In this document: positions 1 to 5,659 of the stretch, piece after piece
Numbering within the stretch: the stretch's first letter is position 1
How the letters are laid out: each line of letters begins with the position of its first letter
DNA from: CAZNNH01 sp964574335
GTDB taxonomy: Bacteria > Acidobacteriota > Vicinamibacteria > Fen-336
Assembly: GCA_964574335.1 (NCBI GenBank)
Contig: CAZNNH010000255.1
Location: 1-6,388 of the forward strand
Length of the DNA stretch: 6,388 nt
Direction: 5' to 3'
The notes under the pieces: model-generated
Database searches by the model: none
What the model saw: the letters and a program-made list of their open reading frames with translations, nothing else
What the model was told of the DNA's origin: nothing
Made by a program: the position numbers and the translations under genes

Positions 1-99
1 CGGCTCGGGGGCGATCTCCGCCGGGTCCAGGTTGGCGGCCTGCCGGATCCGCTCGCCGGTGGTTTTCTGGTGCGTGCGTTTGAACCTCTTGCCCTCCAG
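1..99 (-). other. Open minus-strand frame running off the left edge, no normal start codon
   Basis: Read on the minus strand leftward from about base 99, one frame gives a basic, hydrophilic sequence (LEGKRFKRTHQKTTGERIR, then QAANLDPAEIAPEP) that runs off the window. It has no stop. Its lysine, arginine, glutamate and glutamine content looks more protein-like than most shadow frames. However, I find no ATG, GTG or TTG in this frame between here and the neighbouring small gene; the only nearby option is a CTG at 99-97. The plus strand in the same codon register is also open, so codon bias does not settle the strand. This could be the 5' part of a gene continuing to the left with an unusual start, a degraded coding remnant, or chance. 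No function is assigned. Confidence 0.25.
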
Positions 100-142
100 A
101 TTCGTCTCAGAAAGCGGTGGGCTCCGGTCTGCCCCGGATTTC

Positions 143-150
143 GAGGGAGG
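143..150 (+). promoter_or_regulatory. Strong ribosome binding site of the 48-residue gene
   Basis: The purine run GAGGGAGG ends five bases before the ATG at 156. It fixes that ATG as the start, in preference to the in-frame ATG at 117, which has no such site. Confidence 0.7.
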
Positions 151-155
151 GCGCC

Positions 156-302
156 ATGTCGTTCATCAGCAAGTGGTTCTCGGGGAACAAGGCACAGCGG
201 CCCCGGATCCGGATCTGCGTCGAGTGCGGCATGCCCGTCGCCGAGCACAAGGACTGGTGCAGCATCTACCGAACGCTGCAGGAACAGGCCGCCGCCAAGT
301 AG
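156..302 (+). CDS. Small Cys/His-rich protein, possible single zinc-binding site, unknown function
   Basis: This encodes a 48-residue protein that I do not recognise. The start is chosen because an excellent Shine-Dalgarno run ends five bases upstream, whereas the longer in-frame version from base 117 would translate through that site. Residues 1-10 (MSFISKWFSG) are hydrophobic/amphipathic and residues 12-20 are basic. A compact cysteine/histidine pattern follows: C21-x2-C24-x6-H31-x3-C35, with sequence CVECGMPVAEHKDWC. The spacing is compatible with one tetrahedral zinc site, like a zinc knuckle or a minimal ribbon. The tail from residue 36 looks helical (SIYRTLQEQAAAK). There is no signal peptide or clear membrane span. 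It is monocistronic here: the next gene is convergent. A nucleic-acid-binding or small adaptor role is conceivable but is inference only. That the gene is real is supported by the ribosome binding site and the non-random Cys/His spacing. Confidence 0.7.
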   Translation: MSFISKWFSGNKAQRPRIRICVECGMPVAEHKDWCSIYRTLQEQAAAK

Positions 303-411
303 GCCGCGCCCTTCCCCCCTCTCCTGCCCGTCCGCACCCACCGAAGGTCCGTTCCTGGGCCTCCCCTGCAATCAGGACGCCGGCTGGGCGGCCGAGGCGA
401 CCTCCTCCGGG

Positions 412-1200
412 TCAGAAGAGCCAGTCGAGGCCGACGTAGACCTTGGGGCCCGGTCCGTCCATGGCGGGGTCGAGCGGCAGGCCGACGTCGCAGGCCACGA
501 CGAAGGTGTCGTTGACGGCGACCCGCAGGCCCACGCCCAGCCCCTGGTGCCAGCGGTCCCGCTCCTCCCCTCGGTCGGCCATCCCCTCCGGTGGCGTCTC
601 GTCGAAGGTGCGGCCCAGATCGTAGAAGGCGCTGCCGGCCAAGTAGCCGGTGCTGAACAACGACCGGAAACGATAGCGCAGCTCCAGGTTGCCGTAAGCG
701 AAGTTCCGGCCGACGGCGCGCTGCCAGAGGATGCCGCGGACGGTCTTGTTCCCTCCCACCACCGTCTCCGTGCGGAAGGAGCCGTCGAGCCGCGAAAGGG
801 TGAAGAACGGGGCGCCGTCCGACATGACGCGGCCGCCGAGGCGGACGGCCAGCGTCAGCGGGTCCGCCAGCGGCAGGTAGTGGCGGTGGGTGGCGGTGAA
901 GCCGACGTAGTCGAAGTCGTTGCCCGGGATGTCCGGCACCCAGCGCACCAGACCCTCGGTCCAGAAGCCCCTGTGGGGCGAGACCTCGTCGTCGCGGCGG
1001 TCCCAGACCAGCCCGAGCAGCAGGCCGTTCTCGCTGCCCCCACCCATGTCCTGCCCCTGGACATCCTGATGGTGGGCCAGCAGGCTTTCGAGGGCCGGGT
1101 CCTCGTCGAAGTCCGCGTAGTCGATGGTGTCGACCTTGCTCCACAGGACGACGAAGCCGGCCAGCCAGCGCAGGTCGTCACCGCGCAGCCGGCCCTTGCT
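412..1200 (-). pseudogene. 3' fragment of an Omp85/BamA-family outer-membrane barrel gene (5'-truncated)
   Basis: The reading frame encodes the C-terminal barrel of an Omp85 (surface antigen D15/BamA/TamA) protein, a family that inserts or secretes proteins at the outer membrane. Counting from the in-frame ATG at 1047 (211 residues), residues 13-27 (LVWDRRDDEVSPHRG) match the usual strand-turn 'WDtRD...P.RG' signature. Residues 103-106 (VRGI) match the conserved VRG(F/Y) loop motif. GNLELRYRF (119-127) and FYDLGRTF (141-148) are typical barrel strands, and the protein ends in WLF, with the C-terminal aromatic expected of outer-membrane barrels. Strand-like sequence continues upstream of that ATG (LRGDDLRWLAGFVVLW, then SKVDTIDYADF) to about 1200, so the ATG lies inside the barrel and is not a natural start. 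Beyond about 1200 the sequence stops looking like a barrel, the frame has no ATG, GTG or TTG start, and it hits a stop at 1312-1314. POTRA domains and the first barrel strands are missing. I infer truncation by deletion or rearrangement; an assembly or sequence error is the alternative. Confidence 0.75.
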
Positions 1201-1564
1201 CCCGAGGCTGCTCGCACATCTTCTCGTGGCTGCCTGCTGGCGGTTCGGCGCCGGATACCGCCGTTCAGGCCATTCCCCCCTGGCCGGCGGCGTAGGAGAT
1301 CCGTATCCTCGTCAAGACACGTGCTGTCTGCGACGGCTTCCCATCCTGCAAGAAGCAGCTCTGGAAGGGATGGACTGCCATGCGTCAGCGGTCGGAGAAG
1401 AGGCGAGCGAGCGGCTCCGACGCCTGACATGCGCTGAGATCTCTGCGCTCCTCCCGCCCGTCGCCATCTCGTGGAAGTGGCATCGAAAGGCTTGAGCGGG
1501 ATCGCGTCGAGCGGCAGCGGGGCCCTCCACTTGCGCCGCGTCCCTGTCAGGACGCCCACCTGGT

Positions 1565-1602
1565 CCGCGCGCCCGAGCGGGGCGCGGGCGGCTCGCGCGC
1601 GG
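1565..1602. repeat. GC-rich inverted repeat (12-bp stem with a 2-nt bulge)
   Basis: The arms at 1565-1578 and 1591-1602 pair over 7 bp (CCGCGCG with CGCGCGG) and then 5 bp (CGAGC with GCTCG). Two unpaired bases lie at 1572-1573 and the loop is 12 nt. It sits about 30 bp upstream of the possible -10 box of the ester hydrolase. There is no T-tract on either side, so a classical intrinsic terminator is unlikely. It may be an operator or a chance product of high GC. Confidence 0.4.
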
Positions 1603-1633
1603 CACGGCGTCCCGGCCGACGCCGATCCTTCCG

Positions 1634-1639
1634 TACAAT
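1634..1639 (+). promoter_or_regulatory. Possible -10 promoter element of the ester hydrolase gene
   Basis: TACAAT is one mismatch from the sigma-70 consensus TATAAT. It lies in a locally AT-richer patch (TACAATAGGGTTTT) about 53 bases before the start codon. No -35-like hexamer is visible at the expected spacing, where the sequence is GC-rich, so this call is weak. Confidence 0.3.
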
Positions 1640-1680
1640 AGGGTTTTCGCCTTCGGGGAGACGTCGACCTCGCGGCAACC

Positions 1681-1685
1681 GGGAG
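1681..1685 (+). promoter_or_regulatory. Ribosome binding site of the ester hydrolase gene
   Basis: GGGAG ends six bases before the ATG at 1692. This supports that start, which is also directly followed by a signal-peptide-like sequence. Confidence 0.6.
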
Positions 1686-1691
1686 ACAGGG

Positions 1692-3650
1692 ATGAGAGAT
1701 CGAAGCCGTCTAGGGAGCGTCGTGCTTGCCGCGCTCGTGCTCTCGGTGCTCGGCGCCCTTCCCGCCGGACCCGAGGAGAAGCCTTCGCTGCCGAGCGAGA
1801 CGCCAGCGGTCTTCACGCCGAAGACGAAGAGCTTCGACTTCGTCAAGCGCGTGGAGATGGTCCCCATGCGCGACGGCGTCAGGCTCCAGACGATCATCCT
1901 CGTGCCCAAGGGCGCGGCGAATGCGCCGATGCTGCTGGTGAGGACGCCTTACAGCGCGGCCCGCCGCGTCTCGCGCGCCGCCAGCCCGCATCTGGCGGCG
2001 ATCGTGCCGCAGATGCTGGACACCGCGGTGGCCGCCGGCTACATCGTCGTGTACCAGGACGTGCGCGGGAAATTCGGCTCGGAGGGCGACTACGTGCTGA
2101 CGCGCCCCTTGAGGGGCCCGCTGAACCCGACCGAGGTTGATCACGCCACGGACTGCTACGACACGGTCGCGTGGCTGGTCGGGAACGTGCCCGAGAGCAA
2201 CGGGCGCGTCGGCACCATCGGCGGCTCCTACGAGGGCTACACCACCGTCCTGTCGACGGTGGACCCGCATCCGGCGTTGAAGGCCGCCGTCCCCTTCGCG
2301 CCGATGGTCGACTCCTGGATGGGGGACGACTGGTTCCACAACGGCGCCTTCCGGCAGCTCGGCACGCTCGAGTTCATCCACTTCCAGGAGACCGCCCGCG
2401 CGGGCGGCCCCGACTGGTGGCGGGGCGAGCACGACGCCTACGACACCTTCCTGCGCGCCGGCTCCGCCGGGGCAGTGGCGGCCTCGCGGGGCCTCGAGCA
2501 GCTCGGCTTCTGGCGCAAGCTATCCGCGCATCCGAGCTACGACGAGTTCTGGCAGGAGCAGGCCGTCGACAAGCTGCTCGCCCGCCGGCCGCTCCGTGTC
2601 CCGATGCTGATCGTGGCCGGTCTCTTCGACCAGGAGGACATCTACGGCGGCCCCGCGCTCTTCCGCGCGCTCGCCCCGAAAGACGCCGAGGGCAGCCTCG
2701 TGCACCTCGTGCTCGGCCCGTGGAACCACGCGCAGGGCCGAGGCGAGGGGCGGGGCATCGGCGCCATTCCGTTCCAGGGCGACACGGCCGGCTGGTTCCG
2801 CCGCGAGGTGATGCAGCCCTTCCTCGATCACTATCTGAAGGGCGTTCCCCTGCCCCCGACGCCGCGCGTGCTGGCCTACGAGACGGGGGCCGACGCCTGG
2901 CGCGAGTATGACGACTGGCCGCGCTCGTGCGAGACGGGCTGCGCCGAGAGGGCGCGGCTCCTGTACATGCTCCCGCAGGGGCGTCTCGGGTTCGAGGCGC
3001 CGTCCGGAGGCGGCGGCGATCCCTTCGACGAGTATGTCTCCGATCCGGCAAAGCCGGTGCCGTATCACCCGCGTCCGATCCTGGCGCCATACGCGCCGGG
3101 CTCGGGCTGGGGCGAGTGGCTCGTGGACGACCAGCGTCCGGCGGCCACGCGCCCGGACGTGCTCGTCTACGAGACAGAGCCCTTGAAGGAGCCGCTGCGC
3201 ATCGCGGGGCAGCCGATCGCACGCCTCTTCGCCTCGACCAGCGGAACCGACTCTGATTGGGTCGTGAAGCTGATCGACGTCTGGCCCGACGAGGTCCCCG
3301 ACCATGCCTCGCTGGGTGGCTACCAGCAGCTGCTGTCGGCCGACATCCTCCGGGGCCGCTACCGCGTCGATCCGTCCCGTCCGGAGCCGCTCGCGCCCGG
3401 CCAGCCTCTGGCCTATGCCATCCGCCTGCCGAACGCGAACCACACCTTCCTGCCCGGGCACCGCGTCATGGTGCAGGTCCAGTCGACCTGGTTCCCGCTC
3501 TACGACCGCAACCCCCAGACGTTCGTGCCGAACATCCTGTTCGCGCAGCCGCAGGACTACGTGAAGGCGACGCAGCGCATCTGGCGCGCTCCGGGCCACC
3601 CGAGCGCGATCGAGATGCCGCTCATCGCGCCGATCTCGCCTCGCCCCTGA
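1692..3650 (+). CDS. Exported CocE/NonD-family serine hydrolase, probable alpha-amino-acid ester hydrolase
   Basis: This is a complete 652-residue enzyme of the X-Pro dipeptidyl-peptidase/CocE/glutaryl-7-ACA acylase superfamily. It begins with a signal peptide: basic MRDRSRLG, hydrophobic core about 8-22, likely cleavage near 22-27. An alpha/beta-hydrolase domain with a helical cap follows to about residue 395, then a C-terminal jelly-roll (about 400-645). The nucleophile is S179 in GGSYEG (177-182), the acid D313 in AGLFDQEDIYGG, the base H346 in LGPWNHAQG, and the oxyanion tyrosine is probably Y87 in RTPY. The stretch SWMGDDWFHNGAFRQL around D213, and E315/D316 just after the catalytic Asp, match the acidic cluster that binds the substrate alpha-amino group in alpha-amino-acid ester hydrolases (EC 3.1.1.43). 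The spacings between these residues agree within one residue with those I recall for the Xanthomonas citri enzyme (S174, D208, D307, E309, D310, H340, Y82). Such enzymes hydrolyse alpha-amino-acid esters and can act on beta-lactams carrying an alpha-amino side chain. The natural substrate is unknown, and a peptidase or general esterase role remains possible. The gene appears monocistronic, with a terminator-like hairpin just downstream. Confidence 0.9.
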   Translation: MRDRSRLGSVVLAALVLSVLGALPAGPEEKPSLPSETPAVFTPKTKSFDFVKRVEMVPMRDGVRLQTIILVPKGAANAPMLLVRTPYSAARRVSRAASPHLAAIVPQMLDTAVAAGYIVVYQDVRGKFGSEGDYVLTRPLRGPLNPTEVDHATDCYDTVAWLVGNVPESNGRVGTIGGSYEGYTTVLSTVDPHPALKAAVPFAPMVDSWMGDDWFHNGAFRQLGTLEFIHFQETARAGGPDWWRGEHDAYDTFLRAGSAGAVAASRGLEQLGFWRKLSAHPSYDEFWQEQAVDKLLARRPLRVPMLIVAGLFDQEDIYGGPALFRALAPKDAEGSLVHLVLGPWNHAQGRGEGRGIGAIPFQGDTAGWFRREVMQPFLDHYLKGVPLPPTPRVLAYETGADAWREYDDWPRSCETGCAERARLLYMLPQGRLGFEAPSGGGGDPFDEYVSDPAKPVPYHPRPILAPYAPGSGWGEWLVDDQRPAATRPDVLVYETEPLKEPLRIAGQPIARLFASTSGTDSDWVVKLIDVWPDEVPDHASLGGYQQLLSADILRGRYRVDPSRPEPLAPGQPLAYAIRLPNANHTFLPGHRVMVQVQSTWFPLYDRNPQTFVPNILFAQPQDYVKATQRIWRAPGHPSAIEMPLIAPISPRP

Positions 3651-3670
3651 CAGGCTTCCTCTGGCTGGTC

Positions 3671-3698
3671 GACTCCTCGGCGTCACGGCCGGGGAGTC
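3671..3698 (+). terminator. Hairpin terminator between convergent genes
   Basis: The arms 3671-3681 and 3688-3698 form an 11-bp stem with one T-G wobble (GACTCCTCGGC with GGCCGGGGAGTC minus one G) around a six-base loop. On the plus strand it starts about 20 bases after the ester hydrolase stop and is followed by a pyrimidine-rich, partly T-rich tail (TCCTTCTT), as expected for an intrinsic terminator of that gene. The stop codon of the convergent glycosyltransferase falls in the loop (3683-3685), so the stem also encodes its last residues. No T-tract follows on the minus strand, so termination there would be weaker. Confidence 0.6.
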
Positions 3699-5269
3699 AG
3701 GTCCTTCTTGGCGCCCCCGTACCATTTCGTCCCTGGCCACCAGTCTGCATAGAGAACCCTCGCCGTCCGGCACACGTACACCGGCAGGTTGTTCTCGTAG
3801 TCCATGCAATAGGTGCAGGTGTGCAGGCCGGCCTGGGTGACCTCCTCGAAGATCTCCCTGAGCTGTCCCTCCGGAAGGCCGATCGCGATGTAGGTGTCTG
3901 CCCCATCCTGGGCCGCACTCCAGAGATGGTAGGTGTTGTGCGGGCTGATGACCGGCGGCAGCCCGTACCGCGGGCCGAAGAACTCCAGGGCGCCGGCTTC
4001 CCCGTAGTTCTCGGCGAGGAGGAGTACCGACTCGTGCTGTTGCGTCGCCACTCGTCGATAGACCTCAGCCACCGAAGAGGCCATCGCCTCCCAGCCGAAG
4101 CGGTCGGCAAACCACTGGGGGAGCTTCGCCGTCGCTCCCCGCTCCGCTTGCGGAGGTGACAGCATCTGCGTGAACTTCAACTGCGTCTCAGGCGGAAGCG
4201 CAGGGACGGCAATCGGTGCGAACCCGAGGCCTCCGACGAGGACCATGGCGAGAACGACCGTTTGCAGGGCCCAGCGAGAACGTCCTTCGAGCAGCCGCGC
4301 GACCAGCGTCGCTCCTCCTGCGAACAGCATGGGGTAGGCGGCCAGCATTCGATCCGGCCGACTGGACCCAGCCCACATCATCGTCGCCAGGAGAAACACG
4401 TACGTCAGGCCCAAGACCCGGAACGCCCTGCCGTGTCTGGAGAACAGGAAGAAGCAGAGCCCGGCGAACCATACCGGAAAGGCCAGAGGGTTCATCACGA
4501 AGACCTGGGCGACGAGCACCTCGATGGGCGAGGTGTCGATGTTCTTCAACATGTTCGCGTTGCGATAGAACTCGAGCGAGGGGAAGCCATGTTGAAGTTG
4601 CCACAGGAGGTTGGGGAAGACGACCACGGCGGCCAGAAGTGCGCCCAGCCAGAGCCAGCCGCTGAGGAGCTGTCGTCTGGCAGGCGTCAGCAGCAGGGCG
4701 AGGCCAAGGCTGAGGGCGTATACCACCAGAGTGTGCTTGTTCAGCAGCCCGATTCCGATCAGCAGGCCCACCGGGACCCAGAGCCGCGGCTTTTCCTGCT
4801 GGAGCAGTCTGATCACCAGGTAGACGCAGCCCGCCCAGATCAGACTCTCGAAGGGATTCATGGAGTAGAAGCCGCAGAAGATCAGGAAGCCGGGAGCGAT
4901 CGCCATGGCCAGGGCGGCCAGGCACTGCGCGAATGCTCCGCCACCCAGCCGCCGGGCCATGACTCCGGTCAGGAAGACGGTCGCGGACCCGGCGACAGCG
5001 GGCAGAATCCGGATCGCGAGGAGGGAGTCTCCGAGCGTCATCAGGACCAGCCGCAACAAGAACGGCGCCAGCGGCGGATGATCCACATAGCCGAAGGCGA
5101 GACGCTTCGCGCAGGCCATGTAGTAGAGCTCGTCCCTGAAGTATCCATAGCCGGAGACGAGCAGCGGGAGCAGCTGAAGACACAGACTGACTGCGGCCAC
5201 GAGATAGAGATAGCGTGAGAGGGGTCGAGGCAGCGGCTGCCCGTGAGCGGCGTCGATGGGACCCTTCAT
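3683..5269 (-). CDS. GT39 (PMT/ArnT-like) polytopic membrane glycosyltransferase
   Basis: This is a complete 528-residue member of the GT-C superfamily. These enzymes sit in the inner membrane and transfer a sugar from a polyprenyl-phosphate donor to an acceptor on the periplasmic face. The first transmembrane helix is at about 20-39. It is followed by the hallmark periplasmic loop GYGYFRDELYY, with the acidic pair D46/E47 (the expected catalytic position), and then GYVDHPPLAPF (60-70). Further hydrophobic segments lie at about 88-104, 113-135, 141-156, 164-178, 182-196, 203-222, 253-277, 285-301, 306-326 and 334-357. Residues 358-528 form a soluble C-terminal domain with AENYGEAGALEFFGPRYGLP (419-438) and a CxxC pair (C485, C488). 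The start at 5269 is preferred because GGGGAGG lies just upstream and the first helix follows shortly. An in-frame ATG at 5431 would add 54 low-complexity, arginine-rich residues. Donor and acceptor cannot be read from sequence. There are no linked lipid-A or mannosylation genes, so arnT is not assigned. Confidence 0.9.
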   Translation of the reverse strand: MKGPIDAAHGQPLPRPLSRYLYLVAAVSLCLQLLPLLVSGYGYFRDELYYMACAKRLAFGYVDHPPLAPFLLRLVLMTLGDSLLAIRILPAVAGSATVFLTGVMARRLGGGAFAQCLAALAMAIAPGFLIFCGFYSMNPFESLIWAGCVYLVIRLLQQEKPRLWVPVGLLIGIGLLNKHTLVVYALSLGLALLLTPARRQLLSGWLWLGALLAAVVVFPNLLWQLQHGFPSLEFYRNANMLKNIDTSPIEVLVAQVFVMNPLAFPVWFAGLCFFLFSRHGRAFRVLGLTYVFLLATMMWAGSSRPDRMLAAYPMLFAGGATLVARLLEGRSRWALQTVVLAMVLVGGLGFAPIAVPALPPETQLKFTQMLSPPQAERGATAKLPQWFADRFGWEAMASSVAEVYRRVATQQHESVLLLAENYGEAGALEFFGPRYGLPPVISPHNTYHLWSAAQDGADTYIAIGLPEGQLREIFEEVTQAGLHTCTYCMDYENNLPVYVCRTARVLYADWWPGTKWYGGAKKDLTPRP

Positions 5270-5271
5270 GA

Positions 5272-5278
5272 CCTCCCC
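5272..5278 (-). promoter_or_regulatory. Ribosome binding site of the glycosyltransferase gene
   Basis: Read on the minus strand, GGGGAGG precedes the ATG at 5269. GGAGG itself lies only two bases from the start codon, which is unusually close; pairing through the upstream GGGG would give five bases. It still decides between this start and the far-upstream ATG at 5431. Confidence 0.5.
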
Positions 5279-5659
5279 TTCTGGGATCGAACGGGCTCGC
5301 TGATGCCTCGGATTGCTCCGGGGAGATTGCACGACGTCGAAGTGCGCGACTCGGCGCCTTGTAGGTCTCATACGGGAATCGATGGGAGGTTTGTTCCATG
5401 GGCCAGGCAGTCCACCCCGAGAATGTCCCATTGCCCGGCACGCGGCGCGTGTGCCCTGCTTCTCCCTCGCTTGGCCGACCGGACATGATGCCCGGGCGAA
5501 TCACCCTTCCCGGCTGGTCAGGAGTGATGGATGTGATGGGGTACTACGGACGAATTGCGTGGCTGGCGGCGGCAGAGACGCGCGCGCCGACGCCCTGACC
5601 GCGTACGCCGCGCCCACCAGCCGGCACCGCTCCATGGAAGCAGGATGCCGTCCGGAGCC
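5279..5659. other. Intergenic region upstream of the glycosyltransferase, no supported gene
   Basis: These 381 bases contain the glycosyltransferase leader and the 3' flank of the alpha-2-macroglobulin gene. I find no convincing promoter boxes. Three symmetric elements are visible. At 5437-5455 there is an 8-bp hairpin with a three-base loop and one G-T wobble. At 5486-5503 there is an imperfect palindrome, TGATGCCCGGGCGAATCA. At 5622-5650, on the minus strand, there is a 7-bp stem with one wobble just after the alpha-2-macroglobulin stop; it has no T-tract and is a poor terminator candidate. A 66-codon plus-strand frame at 5398-5598 has a good ribosome binding site but an unconvincing protein sequence. 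Confidence 0.45.

Larger units (their letters stand above)
1201..1691. other. Non-coding or degraded region upstream of the ester hydrolase
   Basis: I find no gene I can support in these roughly 490 bases. The minus-strand frame of the barrel fragment stays open to a stop at 1312-1314, but its sequence here is arginine- and proline-rich and unlike a barrel. The other long frames on both strands are low-complexity, as expected in GC-rich DNA. The right half holds a GC-rich inverted repeat and a possible -10 box, listed separately. No terminal inverted repeats or transposase motifs are visible. Confidence 0.5.

Noticed and set aside
303..411. Terminator between the small gene and the convergent barrel fragment
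   Set aside because: Only short pairings (4-6 bp, some with very long loops) and no T-tract were found.
70..1437. 455-codon plus-strand open frame spanning the small gene and the barrel fragment
   Set aside because: It is antisense to the barrel over its length and overlaps the well-initiated small gene. Its sequence shows no domain, and long stop-free frames opposite real genes are common in GC-rich DNA.
1124..1495. Plus-strand frame across the barrel fragment breakpoint, considered as a transposase remnant
   Set aside because: No DDE, HNH or recombinase motif and no terminal inverted or target-site repeats are visible, so a mobile-element call is not supported.
2520..3809. 429-codon minus-strand open frame opposite the ester hydrolase
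   Set aside because: It lies wholly across a well-supported gene with catalytic motifs and has the arginine-rich, motif-free composition of an antisense shadow.
4262..5218. 318-codon plus-strand frame opposite the glycosyltransferase
   Set aside because: It is glutamine- and glutamate-rich only because it mirrors a membrane protein's hydrophobic codons. The minus-strand protein has clear GT39 motifs.
5270..5431. N-terminal extension of the glycosyltransferase to the ATG at 5431
   Set aside because: It would add 54 low-complexity, basic residues before the first helix. The ATG at 5269 has a purine-rich ribosome binding site and gives the usual family start.
5398..5598. 66-codon plus-strand frame with GGGAGG eight bases before its ATG
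   Set aside because: The ribosome binding site is good, but the sequence is proline- and arginine-rich with no motif or secondary-structure pattern. It also lies in a spacer between minus-strand genes. Conservation data would be needed to revive it.
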